A stretch of DNA of 17,554 nt from JBDKGV01 sp039798005 (GTDB taxonomy: Bacteria > Fibrobacterota > Fibrobacteria > UBA5070), in the NCBI GenBank assembly GCA_039798005.1, contig JBDKGV010000053.1, forward strand, positions 1 through 17,554. Reading direction: 5' to 3'. This document shows positions 1-7,677 of the stretch, in pieces. How positions within the stretch are numbered: the stretch's first letter is position 1; each line of letters opens with the position of its first letter. Both the position numbers and the translations under genes were made by a program. Below the pieces are notes generated by a model. It worked only from the letters and a program-made list of their open reading frames with translations, made no database searches and had not been told where the DNA came from.

Positions 1-2
1 GC

Positions 3-1580
3 GGAAAAGTCGTCTTGCGTTGGTGGGGATCGACGACGGTTTCGGCAGGAACCGAAGCGACAAAGTCTGTCACGATCACTCCGGACACGGTCAAGGCATC
101 AGAAACGCTTGCTGCCGTTTTGAAGACGCTTGACGGTTCGTTCAAGGTTGGCGATACCCTCAAACTGGGCAGCGATACTCTGTTTTACAGCACGAATGAA
201 GCGGATGATCCCCGCACCATGGCCATTCCCTCGATCGCGACCAAGAGCTTCGTATTCAAGGATACCGGAGCAGCCCAAGTCGCGTATCGAAGCGTGGTAG
301 GGGAGCACATCCTTTGGAGCGAATTGATCACCGTAACGGTGAAGGCCAAGGACGACACCACGACGCCGCCGGATACGACGAAATCGGACACCAGTACGGC
401 GATCCGGACATTGACGGCAATGCCCGGTAATTGGACGAACGCCTTCGATTCCACCAAATCCAACTGGTCCCTTTCGGTTTCGCACAAGACGACATCCATC
501 CGATTCAAGGCAGATCTGGCATCAAGCACGGCGAAGCTGACGATCAACGGAATTTCCACGCAAGTGGACCCGGACACCACCTTGACGCTTTCCTCCAAAA
601 CCAATACGTTCGCCTTGGCCGTGACCAATGGAGCCGCGCCCCGCTTGTGCACTTTGACCGTTGTGCGCCGCGATTCCGTGACTGCGCCAGCTTTCGATTC
701 GTTGGAAGGTTGGTATTTGGATAGCTTGAAGGTGGGATTCACGAACCCTAAGGACTCCATTCTGTATCGAACCGGCACTTCGCCGGCATGGATTCATTAC
801 ACGAGCCAAAATCCGATTGCAGTGACTGATTCGGCCACGATCAAGGCCATTGCGATCTCCCAAGGGGATACGAGCAAGGAGGTTACAGCGACCTTCCGGA
901 TCGCTCGCGAGGATACGAACACCTACGGCATTCCTTGGAACAAGAAGATCAACTACGGGAAACTGATCGATGTGCGCGATGGGAACGTCTACCGTACTGT
1001 CGTGATCAACGGCAAGACCTGGATGGCCCAGAATCTGAACTACCGTGCGACCACCGGCTCCAAGGATACCGTCGGGAAGTGTTATCTGGACTGGACGGAT
1101 TCCTGTGCGAAATATGGCCGACTTTATGAATATGATACGGCATTGAAGGTCTGCCCGGCAGAATGGCATCTTCCGGACACTGTGGAATGGGCTTCGGTTC
1201 GCAATGGGCAGGACATCTCAACAGCAGGCCGATGGCTGAAGTCAAGTATTGGGTGGAATCCTGCAAATTTCAGCGAATTGGGCACGTTCTCTGCAAATGG
1301 AATTGATTCTATTGGGTTTCGCGGCCTTCCATCGGGAATGCGTACAGAGGCTGCAGATCACAAGTCCCTCGTTTCAAAAGGTTCCGGAACGGATGCCATT
1401 TGGTGGAATTCTACGGTGGCTGTGGACGATGGATATGCGAATGCGAGCGAATTGAAGGCGGGGAAGACGTACATCGATCTTGGTAATAATCAATACGTTG
1501 CTCAATCCATCTTCTCTGTCGGGACTGCGCCAAAGTCAACCTTCGCCTCGGTTCGTTGCGTCAAGAATACCACTCCCTAA
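3..1580 (+). CDS. Multidomain surface protein with C-terminal FISUMP domain (5' end outside window)
   Basis: The reading frame is open from the first complete codon at base 3, so the N-terminus and any signal peptide lie upstream; a TTG at 15 is only an internal codon. After an unrecognised beta-rich segment comes a short Asp/Thr/Pro-rich linker (about 340-400). Next is a stretch resembling a cadherin-like beta-sandwich (about 400-675, ending LCTLTVVRRD), then a chitobiase/hexosaminidase-C-terminal-like module (about 676-935, with ILYRTG and ATIKAIA). Last is a FISUMP domain (about 963-1577, with VVINGKTWMAQNLNY, AKYGRLYEYDTAL, CPAEWHLP and a final VRCVK). FISUMP domains are typical of Fibrobacter and other FCB exported proteins; their role is unknown, and surface display or carbohydrate binding is inference. 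Base composition drops toward the 3' end: 25 of 60 bases are G/C at 1261-1320 against 38 of 60 at 2101-2160 in hisS. The FISUMP call is firm; the two middle domains are tentative. Confidence 0.85.
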   Translation, partial: GKVVLRWWGSTTVSAGTEATKSVTITPDTVKASETLAAVLKTLDGSFKVGDTLKLGSDTLFYSTNEADDPRTMAIPSIATKSFVFKDTGAAQVAYRSVVGEHILWSELITVTVKAKDDTTTPPDTTKSDTSTAIRTLTAMPGNWTNAFDSTKSNWSLSVSHKTTSIRFKADLASSTAKLTINGISTQVDPDTTLTLSSKTNTFALAVTNGAAPRLCTLTVVRRDSVTAPAFDSLEGWYLDSLKVGFTNPKDSILYRTGTSPAWIHYTSQNPIAVTDSATIKAIAISQGDTSKEVTATFRIAREDTNTYGIPWNKKINYGKLIDVRDGNVYRTVVINGKTWMAQNLNYRATTGSKDTVGKCYLDWTDSCAKYGRLYEYDTALKVCPAEWHLPDTVEWASVRNGQDISTAGRWLKSSIGWNPANFSELGTFSANGIDSIGFRGLPSGMRTEAADHKSLVSKGSGTDAIWWNSTVAVDDGYANASELKAGKTYIDLGNNQYVAQSIFSVGTAPKSTFASVRCVKNTTP

Positions 1581-1633
1581 GACGCACCAGGGACCGTCAC
1601 CCGGATGGGCGCAGACCGCGTGAGCGGGCTGCG

Positions 1634-1711
1634 TGCCGCCAAGCCTCGATCCAGACCCTTGGCGGCATAGGGCCCGGGCCGCCGCGACAGACCTCAAATC
1701 CTGCGCGGCGG
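1634..1711. other. Two GC-rich hairpins in the spacer between the FISUMP gene and hisS
   Basis: The 174-bp spacer 1581-1754 has no convincing ORF. It holds a perfect 10-bp inverted repeat, TGCCGCCAAG at 1634-1643 pairing with CTTGGCGGCA at 1658-1667 around a 14-base loop. A second, 8-bp one pairs CCGCCGCG (1679-1686) with CGCGGCGG (1704-1711). A 10-bp palindrome GGCCCGGGCC sits at 1671-1680, overlapping the second stem by two bases. No run of T follows either stem, so a classical intrinsic terminator is not supported. Factor-dependent termination, a processed leader for hisS, or a small dispersed palindromic element are all possible. Confidence 0.5.
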
Positions 1712-1754
1712 TGGTGCCCATCACCTGTCGTGCGGAGTTACCTTTCCCCGTCAC

Positions 1755-3017
1755 ATGAGCCAGAAAATCCAGCCCCCGAAGGGCACGCGAGACTTCTTTC
1801 CTGCCGAGATGGCCGTCCAGAACCGGATCTTCGGCGCATGGCGCAAGGTGTGCACCCGCTTTGGTTTCCAGGAGTACGAAGGGCCGGCCTTCGAGCATCT
1901 GGAACTGTACACCGGGAAGTCGGGCTCCGAGATCGTCGGGCAGCTCTACAATTTCCAGGACAAGGGCCATCGCGACATCGCGCTTCGCCCCGAGATGACC
2001 CCCACGCTTGCCCGCATGGCAAACCAGCTGGGCCGTAACCTCAAGAAGCCCGCCCGTTGGTTCTCGCTCCCGCGCCTGTGGCGCTACGAGAAGCAGCAGC
2101 GCGGCCGTCTGCGCGAGTTCTTCCAGCTCAACATGGACATCCTGGGCAGCGACAACGTCGGGGCCGATGCCGAGCTTCTGGCCGCCGCCTGCGCCATCTG
2201 CCAGGAGTTGGGCTTGACGGCCAACGACGTGAAGGCGCGCATCTCCAGCCGCCGTCTGATCTCCGGGCTCCTCGATGAGCTGGGCTGCACCGACAAGCCC
2301 TCCGTGTACCTGGCGCTGGATCGCCGCGACAAGCTCCCGCGCGAGGAGTTCGTGGCCGGCGTGCTGGCTGCTGGCCTTGACGAATCCGGGCTTGCGAAGC
2401 TCGACGACCTCTTCACCGCGACCTCCCTTGAGGACGTGGACAAGATCTGTCATTCGGACGAATCGAAGGCCGCCGTGCAGGAGTTGCGCGACCTGCTTGC
2501 GCTTGTGAGCGCGCACGGCTTTGGCGACTGGTGCCTCTTCGACCCCAAGGTGGTGCGCGGCCTTGCCTACTACACCGGCATCGTCTACGAGCTCTTCGAT
2601 GCGGGCCGTTCCTTGCGTGCCATCGCCGGCGGTGGCCGCTACGACTCGCTCCTTGAAAAGCTGGGTGGCGAGGCCTTGCCTGCGGTTGGCTTTGGCATGG
2701 GCGATGTGGTGATCGCCGAGCTCCTCAAGGACAAGGGGATCCTCGAGGTGGCTCCGGACGGCATGGACTACTGGATCGTGTCGGTGGATGGCGATGATCT
2801 CAAGGTCGCCGGGCTTGCCGCCTCGTTGCGCGCCAAGGGCCGCACCGTGGGCTTCGGCTTCGGTGGCGGGAAGCTGGGCAAGCAGATGCAGTCGGCCGCC
2901 GAGCAGCACGCCCGCACGGTGATCTTCTCGGGCTCCGACCGCGCCCCCGAAGGGTCGTTCGAGACCAAGGAGCTGGCCTCGGGCACCCAGTCGATCGTCG
3001 CGCTCGGGGACCTGTGA
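1755..3017 (+). CDS. hisS: Histidyl-tRNA synthetase (class II)
   Basis: This enzyme charges tRNA-His with histidine using ATP in the cytoplasm. The 420-residue protein has class II landmarks in order: the N-terminal PPKGTRDF (residues 7-14); ALRPEMTPTLAR (76-87); motif 2 around RLWRYEKQQRGRLREFFQLN (107-126); the HisRS-specific VVRGLAYYTGIVYE (266-279); the glycine-rich AGGGRYD (291-297); and motif 3-like PAVGFGMG (309-316). A short C-terminal anticodon-binding region follows from about 338. The length is normal to slightly short. The HisRS signature reads RGLAYY where E. coli has RGLDYY. Sequence style (FQLNMDILG, YYTGIVYE) resembles the eukaryote-like branch of bacterial enzymes more than the E. 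coli type. The ATG at 1755 starts at the conserved N-terminus but has no strong ribosome binding site; a GGAG lies 17 bases upstream. mutL follows on the same strand after 193 bp. Confidence 0.96.
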   Translation: MSQKIQPPKGTRDFFPAEMAVQNRIFGAWRKVCTRFGFQEYEGPAFEHLELYTGKSGSEIVGQLYNFQDKGHRDIALRPEMTPTLARMANQLGRNLKKPARWFSLPRLWRYEKQQRGRLREFFQLNMDILGSDNVGADAELLAAACAICQELGLTANDVKARISSRRLISGLLDELGCTDKPSVYLALDRRDKLPREEFVAGVLAAGLDESGLAKLDDLFTATSLEDVDKICHSDESKAAVQELRDLLALVSAHGFGDWCLFDPKVVRGLAYYTGIVYELFDAGRSLRAIAGGGRYDSLLEKLGGEALPAVGFGMGDVVIAELLKDKGILEVAPDGMDYWIVSVDGDDLKVAGLAASLRAKGRTVGFGFGGGKLGKQMQSAAEQHARTVIFSGSDRAPEGSFETKELASGTQSIVALGDL

Positions 3018-3042
3018 CAGAATTTGTCAAATCAGGGCGCCT

Positions 3043-3162
3043 CCCCCGCATCGCGGGGGCCGGGCTGCCTGCCAAGCCTCGGCTTCGCCGGGGTCTTGGG
3101 CCTTTCGGCCGGCATCCTTGGCGCGCGCGCGCGGTCGCCAACTCCCGCCCTGCCAGGGCGGG
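3043..3162. repeat. Cluster of intergenic palindromes between hisS and mutL
   Basis: The 193-bp spacer 3018-3210 is packed with inverted repeats. CCCCCGC (3043-3049) pairs with GCGGGGG (3053-3059) around a 3-base loop. The next stretch, CCAAGCCTCGGC followed by TTC and GCCGGGGTCTTGG (about 3073-3100), folds into a long stem with one bulge and one wobble. CCCGCCCT (3144-3151) pairs with AGGGCGGG (3155-3162) around GCC. A run of alternating GC lies at about 3120-3132. The 11-mer GCCAAGCCTCG here also occurs in the first spacer (1637-1647), again on one arm of a hairpin. This looks like REP/MITE-like dispersed intergenic sequence rather than coding DNA. A read-through frame from 3118 into mutL encodes only this repeat and is not MutL-like. 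Confidence 0.55.
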
Positions 3163-3210
3163 TCGGGGTGGGTTGGAGCATGCGAACGCTCCCTGGCGCG
3201 TGAGAGCCCT

Positions 3211-5010
3211 ATGATCCAGCTTCTCGATGAGCTGACCATCAACCGCATCGCCGCCGGCGAAGTGGTGGACCGTCCCGCCTCGGCGGTGAAGGAACTGGTC
3301 GAAAACGCCCTGGACGCCGGGGCGCGCCGGATCCGCGTGCGTCTGGAGGGCGGTGGACTGGACCTCATCTCGGTGGAAGACGACGGCGGCGGCATGAGCC
3401 GGGAAGACCTGCGTCTTTGCTGGTTGCGCCACGCCACCTCCAAGCTCATTCGCTTGGAAGACCTCATGCATGTGGGCACCTACGGTTTTCGCGGCGAGGC
3501 CCTGTCTTCGCTTGCCTCGGTCGCCGAGCTTCGCATCGATACCCACCAGCCCGGCGAACTGGAGGGCCATGCCATCGTGGTGCGCGACGGCGAGTTGCGC
3601 TCGGAAAGCCCCAGCGGTTGGCCGCGCGGCACCAAGATCGAAGTGCGCGGATTGTTTGCCGGTGTGCCGGTGCGTCGCAAGTTCCTGGGATCGGCCACCT
3701 CCGAGGCCAGCCGCGTGCTCACGACGCTGGTGCGTCAGGCCCTGTGCCGCCCGGATGTCGAATTTCGCCTGCACCACGGCACCCGCGAGTTGCTGGTGGC
3801 GCCCGCAGAGGACCGCAAGGCGCGTGTGCGTCGCCTGCTGGGCAACTTGGCCGAGGGCCTTTGCCCGGTGCTGTGGGAAGAAAACGGCGCGACCATCGCG
3901 GGGTTTGTCGGGGGGCCCGGCACCGATCGCGGCCGCGCCGACCAGATCCACCTTTCGATCAATCGCCGCCCCGTGAGCGGGGGCATGGTCCAGCGCGCCG
4001 TGGCCAAGGGGCTCAACCTGCCGGCCGGGCGTTTCCCTGTCGCCGTGCTGGAAGTCACGCTGCCCCTTGAGACGGTGGATGTGAACGTGCATCCGCAGAA
4101 GAAGGAAGTGCGTTTCCAGTCCGAAAGTCCGATCTTCCACGCGGTGGCCAATGCGGTGGCCAATGCGCTGGACGTGGGCGGGCTCCTGCCCCTTTACGTG
4201 CCCCAAGCGCTTGAGGCCAATGAACCGGCTTCAGCCCAATCGGCCGCGGTCACTTTCGCCGAAGTGACAAATTCTGTCCGCATGCCCTTTTCGGCCTCCA
4301 TCGCCTTTCCCGGTTCGCTTTCGGCCATGCTCCCGGTCCAGGAGGAGCCCGAAGCCTTGCAGGAAGACCTGTTCGCCTCCAGCGAGCGTCTGGTGGTCTT
4401 TCCCGGCATGGCAAAGCCCCAAGCCCCGCCAGTGCGACCTGCGGCGCTCGGGGCGGTCAATTTCCTGGGCACCGAAGGCTATCTGCTGTGCCAGATCATG
4501 GGAGGCTTGATGGTCATCGACCAGCGGGCCGCCCACGAGCGCATCCTCTTTGACCAGGCGCTCAAGAGCCTGTCGCGCGACGGCACCGTGCCCAGCCAGC
4601 AGCTGCTGTTTCCGCGCACCTTGGATCTTCCGTTGCGCGAGCACCAGACCGCCGTGACCATCCTGGATCGCTTGCGCGACCTGTCCTTCGACTTGGAGCC
4701 CTTTGGCGGCACCACGCTTTTGCTGCGCGGGATTCCGTCCTCCATCGCCCAGGAACGCGCCGAAGGCATCCTGCTTGAGATCCTGGCCCAGCTCACCGAT
4801 GAAGAGCCCACCCGCGAAACCTTGGACCAGGAATTCGCCAAGGCCTATGCGCGGGCCGCTGCGGTGCGCCGCGATCAGGAACTGCCCGGCCCTGAACGCG
4901 AGCGACTGGTCGATGAACTGTTCGCCTCGTCCGACCCTTGGACATCCCCCAACGGCAAGCCCGTGGTGGCGCGTCTGTCGGGCGAGGATCTGTCGCGACT
5001 TTTCCGTTAA
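3211..5010 (+). CDS. mutL: DNA mismatch repair protein MutL, apparently lacking endonuclease motifs
   Basis: MutL links mismatch recognition by MutS to strand incision and removal. The 599-residue protein has a complete GHKL ATPase: E28 and N32 in KELVENALDAG, DDGGGM at 57-62, and GFRGEAL at about 92-98, followed by the S5-like transducer (NRRPVSGG, DVNVHPQKKEVRF). A Pro/Ala-rich linker spans about 330-415 and contains QEDLF (384-388). The C-terminal dimerisation domain has DQRAAHERILFD (437-448) where endonuclease MutL has DQHA(x)2E(x)4E. It has YARAAAV (546-552) where those have an ACxxA-type motif, and TSPNGKP (578-584) where those have a CPHGRP-type motif, so the usual His and Cys metal ligands are absent. 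The ATG at 3211 is chosen because the family begins at this IxxLxxxxINRIAAGEVV region; the longer frame upstream is intergenic repeat. GAGAG lies just upstream. The stop is 2 bp from a convergent gene. Confidence 0.97.
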   Translation: MIQLLDELTINRIAAGEVVDRPASAVKELVENALDAGARRIRVRLEGGGLDLISVEDDGGGMSREDLRLCWLRHATSKLIRLEDLMHVGTYGFRGEALSSLASVAELRIDTHQPGELEGHAIVVRDGELRSESPSGWPRGTKIEVRGLFAGVPVRRKFLGSATSEASRVLTTLVRQALCRPDVEFRLHHGTRELLVAPAEDRKARVRRLLGNLAEGLCPVLWEENGATIAGFVGGPGTDRGRADQIHLSINRRPVSGGMVQRAVAKGLNLPAGRFPVAVLEVTLPLETVDVNVHPQKKEVRFQSESPIFHAVANAVANALDVGGLLPLYVPQALEANEPASAQSAAVTFAEVTNSVRMPFSASIAFPGSLSAMLPVQEEPEALQEDLFASSERLVVFPGMAKPQAPPVRPAALGAVNFLGTEGYLLCQIMGGLMVIDQRAAHERILFDQALKSLSRDGTVPSQQLLFPRTLDLPLREHQTAVTILDRLRDLSFDLEPFGGTTLLLRGIPSSIAQERAEGILLEILAQLTDEEPTRETLDQEFAKAYARAAAVRRDQELPGPERERLVDELFASSDPWTSPNGKPVVARLSGEDLSRLFR

Positions 5011-5012
5011 GT

Positions 5013-6380
5013 CTATTCGTCCCGGGCGCGGGATTCCAGCTCCTCGGGTGTCGGGCCGTTGCGGTTTTCCAAGGTGATGCGCTTGAGCACCACTTGGCCC
5101 GGCGTGACGGAGATCTTGCGCACCGCATCCTTGTAGCCTTGCTGTCGAAGGATCAAGGTGTGGGTGCCCGGGGCGACCGTATCCAGAATATGCGGTGTAG
5201 GGCCCAGCGCCACGCCGTCCAGCCACGCATCGGCCTCGGGGCTTGCGATGATCGAGACTCGGGCCTGTTGGCGTCGGAGCGGTACGGTGGATGTGCGTCC
5301 CTTCTTGATCTGCACCACGGTGTCCATGGATTGCCATGCCTTGTCGCGCACCTGAAGACGCCAGCTTCCCGGTCGCAGGCCGATGGGCTTGTCCCCTGAG
5401 CGCACCAAGGTGTCGCGGCCCTGGATGAGGGTCATTTCCGCCGGGGTCTCAGGGTCGAAGGCGAGGTTCCCCACCGGCGTGAGGGTGAGTTTGCTCACGA
5501 TCTCCTGGTCCTGGCCCAAGGCGAAGGTCACGGTCGTGTCAAAGAACCCGAGCTTGTGGAAGGTGGCCTTGATCTCACCCACCTGCAGGGTGCTGGACTT
5601 GAACGGGGTCTGACCGATCAGTTGGCGGTTCACGAAGATCTGGGCACCCATGGGGTCGGAAAGGAACTTGACGGTGCCGGTGGCGGGCTTCAACGGGATG
5701 TCCACGCGCAGGACTTCGTTGCGACCCAGCACGATGTCGATGCTGCCGACCATCATGGCGGTTCGGGCCACCAAGGTGTGCTGGCCCGCATCGATCTTCT
5801 CCAGGGCAAAGAGCATGCGCCCGCTCACCGGCTTGCCATCCAAGGTGAGGGTGGCGCTGGAATCCTCCACGGTGACGTACACGTCGCCCGTGCCCATGTC
5901 GCTGTTCTCATCGTTCTGGTACAGGATCCCTTCAATGACCTTGTCGGCAAGGTGCGGCACCGATCGCGTCAGGACCGACTCCAGACGGCCCCGTTCGTTG
6001 TCTTCGTTGACGGAAAAAAGCACCTCGCCGGTGCTCACGTCCAACAGGCGCACGCTCAAGGTGTACAGTTCCCCGATCTTCCCGACCGACCCGACCACCA
6101 TGCGATCCACCGACAGGATCTTGCCGATCTCGGCGGCGCATTCGCTGGCCTCGCAGGCTCCGCTCTGCTGGAAGGCCTGCTCCTTCAGGATCTTGTCCAT
6201 GTTGGCGCGCTCCATCACGCGCACCTTGCGGGTCTGCAGGAGCTCCGAACGCAGGCGATCGGTGATGATGGCGGCATCGGCTTCGCTCACACCGCGCGGG
6301 GAAAGCTCGGCGACCGCAAGCAGCGGGGTCTTGGCCCACACAAGGAACGGAAGCAGCATGAGGAAAAGAAACCGGCGCAT
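5013..6380 (-). CDS. Exported CsgG-like and PEGA-repeat protein
   Basis: A signal peptide (MRRFLFLMLLPFLVWA, then K17) is followed by a CsgG/LpoB-like domain (about 18-150). This contains VRVMERANMDKIL, FQQSGAC and EIGKILSVDRMVVGSVGKIG, with a C-x4-C pair at C76 and C81. The rest is a chain of roughly 65-residue PEGA-type beta repeats: one at about 165-232; a clear one at 234-302 (GTVKFLSDPMGAQIFVN); a degenerate one at 303-370; and a clear one at 373-437 (ARVSIIASPEADAWLDGV). PEGA repeats occur in bacterial surface and envelope proteins, and CsgG-like domains occur in outer-membrane-associated proteins; a periplasmic or outer-membrane scaffold role is inference. Its N-terminal domain is closely similar to that of the gene at 16399. 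The start has AAGGG directly abutting the ATG, which is poor spacing. It is 56 bp downstream of the hydrolase gene on the same strand, so probably cotranscribed, and ends 2 bp from the mutL stop. Confidence 0.88.
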   Translation of the reverse strand: MRRFLFLMLLPFLVWAKTPLLAVAELSPRGVSEADAAIITDRLRSELLQTRKVRVMERANMDKILKEQAFQQSGACEASECAAEIGKILSVDRMVVGSVGKIGELYTLSVRLLDVSTGEVLFSVNEDNERGRLESVLTRSVPHLADKVIEGILYQNDENSDMGTGDVYVTVEDSSATLTLDGKPVSGRMLFALEKIDAGQHTLVARTAMMVGSIDIVLGRNEVLRVDIPLKPATGTVKFLSDPMGAQIFVNRQLIGQTPFKSSTLQVGEIKATFHKLGFFDTTVTFALGQDQEIVSKLTLTPVGNLAFDPETPAEMTLIQGRDTLVRSGDKPIGLRPGSWRLQVRDKAWQSMDTVVQIKKGRTSTVPLRRQQARVSIIASPEADAWLDGVALGPTPHILDTVAPGTHTLILRQQGYKDAVRKISVTPGQVVLKRITLENRNGPTPEELESRARDE

Positions 6381-6436
6381 CCCTTGATGGTATCATTTTC
6401 AGCCGTCGATGGGCAAGCCAAGTTCCCGTCGGGTCT

Positions 6437-7201
6437 TCAGGCAAGTCCCTGCCACGAATGGAAGGAGCCCGTGCGAAGGAATTGAAGGGTATGGGAGATC
6501 GATTCCCGGCGCGAGGCGAGGAAGGGGTGGGGCACATGGACCACCAGATGCTCCTTCTGGCCGGCCACACGGGTGCGGTTCACGGAAACCTTGCCATCGT
6601 CCGGTCCTTCGATCATCAGGCTGTTGATGGGGTTGATCGACCGGTCGCCGGCGATCACCCCGAGCTCGAAGGAAACGGGGCCAAGCTTTTCCGGGAGGGA
6701 TCGCGGGTCGGTTCCCAATTGCTGCCCCGCCGGACCGTTGACGATCCGGAAGATGGCCGTGTTGCGCAAGGTATCGACGACTTCGCTGCCGCGATTGGGC
6801 GGTCCGAGCATCACGACCCTTCCAAGTTTGGGGAGGGCGTGCTTTCCAAGAAACCAGCGCACCAGGATTCCTCCCATCGAATGGGTCACGAAATGGATTC
6901 GGGTGCACCGTTCGAGCCTCGGGTCCGCCAGTGCCGTGGCGAGGGTGCGTTCGGCCAAGGTCTCGATGCGTTCCTTGCGCGAGGGGTAGTCGAGATTGAT
7001 CACCAAATAGCCTTGGCCTGCGAGATGCCGTGCCATCGCGTCCATGCTGCGGCTGGTGCGGCAGAGCCCATGCAACAGGATCACCGCTTCGGTGGAACCT
7101 GTCGATGGGGCCTCATCCGTCTGCCCAGGACGAATCCCGGCCGTGGGAATCCGGACAAGGCCGCGTTGCAATCTGGAAAGGATCGATTGGAAGAGTCGCA
7201 T
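6437..7201 (-). CDS. Lipase-like alpha/beta hydrolase
   Basis: The 254-residue protein has the alpha/beta hydrolase layout. AVILLHGLCRTSRSM (about 39-53) supplies the oxyanion-type HG. THSMGGILVRWFL (106-118) carries the GxSxG-type nucleophile elbow (His at the first Gly position) with S108. MLGPPNRGSEVVD follows, then GPDDGKVSV (199-207) with candidate acid D201 or D202. EHLVVHVPHPFL (217-228) has candidate catalytic histidine H225. The pattern fits the PGAP1/triacylglycerol-lipase-like group (COG1075 type). The substrate cannot be read from sequence. No signal peptide is seen, so a cytoplasmic location is likely. An in-frame TGA lies one codon before the ATG at 7201, so the gene cannot start further upstream. 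No clear Shine-Dalgarno is present, which suggests translation from a longer transcript, perhaps starting upstream of the 7676 gene. Confidence 0.85.
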   Translation of the reverse strand: MRLFQSILSRLQRGLVRIPTAGIRPGQTDEAPSTGSTEAVILLHGLCRTSRSMDAMARHLAGQGYLVINLDYPSRKERIETLAERTLATALADPRLERCTRIHFVTHSMGGILVRWFLGKHALPKLGRVVMLGPPNRGSEVVDTLRNTAIFRIVNGPAGQQLGTDPRSLPEKLGPVSFELGVIAGDRSINPINSLMIEGPDDGKVSVNRTRVAGQKEHLVVHVPHPFLASRRESISHTLQFLRTGSFHSWQGLA

Positions 7202-7301
7202 CGGTCATCGGTCATGCGATTCCCGTGCCGTACCGGTTCCACGCCTGTTTGGAGCCGGATTCGGAGATGGCTGCAGGACACGACCTGCACCCGCATCGAC
7301 C

Positions 7302-7676
7302 TTACGCCGGCCACTCCCGCTCGTCGAGCCTTCCGACATAGTCGCCATGGAGTCCCATTCCCGCCAACTGGACAGGCATGGCCTCCCCCCGGCAGGTCAG
7401 GCCGACCTCACGGCTGTCGATCCACCAGGAGACGTTTGCCAGCACGTCGTGAATGGCGCATTGGCGTTCCTCGTTGAGGATGTTGGCAAGCAGGATCCGC
7501 TGGCGTGGCGAAAGCGTCTGAACGAACTCGTTGAGTTCGTCGTGGGCGGGATTCTTGGAGTAGATCCCGCTTTCCAGGACCAGATCCGCGTGCCGGGAAT
7601 GGGATATGTCCACGAACTCGTCGATGATGGCCTTGTAGGTCTCGAGCGGAGTTTGCGGGAGTTCATCCGTCTGCAT
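7302..7676 (-). CDS. Small conserved protein, DUF6547-like
   Basis: This 124-residue soluble protein starts MQTDELPQTPLETYKAIIDE. It contains SGIYSKNPAHDELNEFVQTL (36-55), LSPRQRILLANILNEERQ (55-72), AIHDVLANVSWWID (74-87) and a C-terminal MPVQLAGMGLHGDYVGRLDE. From memory this matches the small DUF6547 family, whose function is not known to me; that assignment needs a profile search. No signal peptide or membrane segment is seen. The start at 7676 is preferred over an upstream in-frame ATG at 7793 because AAGGA sits five bases before it and the upstream extension is Arg/Cys-rich and unlike a conserved domain. It lies 100 bp upstream of the hydrolase gene on the same strand and may head a three-gene transcription unit. 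Confidence 0.75.
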   Translation of the reverse strand: MQTDELPQTPLETYKAIIDEFVDISHSRHADLVLESGIYSKNPAHDELNEFVQTLSPRQRILLANILNEERQCAIHDVLANVSWWIDSREVGLTCRGEAMPVQLAGMGLHGDYVGRLDEREWPA

Positions 7677-7677
7677 T

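Noticed and set aside
1704..1745. Slight resemblance of GGCGGTGGTGCCC upstream of hisS to a T-box sequence
   Set aside because: The conserved T-box core is not matched, no stem I is visible, and the host does not look like a Firmicute or Actinobacterium.
1536..2909. Long minus-strand open frame antisense to hisS
   Set aside because: It is a GC-rich shadow of the hisS codons; the plus strand encodes all HisRS motifs. The same applies to the long antisense frames over mutL, ugd, the permeases and the pectate lyase.
3015..3029. TGACA-5-TGTCA palindrome at the hisS stop, with a 14-base inverted copy at 4265-4278 in mutL
   Set aside because: One 14-base match in a window of this size is about what chance gives, and the second copy is inside coding sequence.
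3118..3210. In-frame 31-codon N-terminal extension of MutL
   Set aside because: It translates the intergenic palindrome region, and MutL proteins begin at the residues encoded from 3211.
6381..6436. Possible promoter (TTGCCC and TGATAC) directly before the PEGA gene on the minus strand
   Set aside because: The spacer is 15 bases and both hexamers are weak; read-through from the hydrolase gene explains expression as well.
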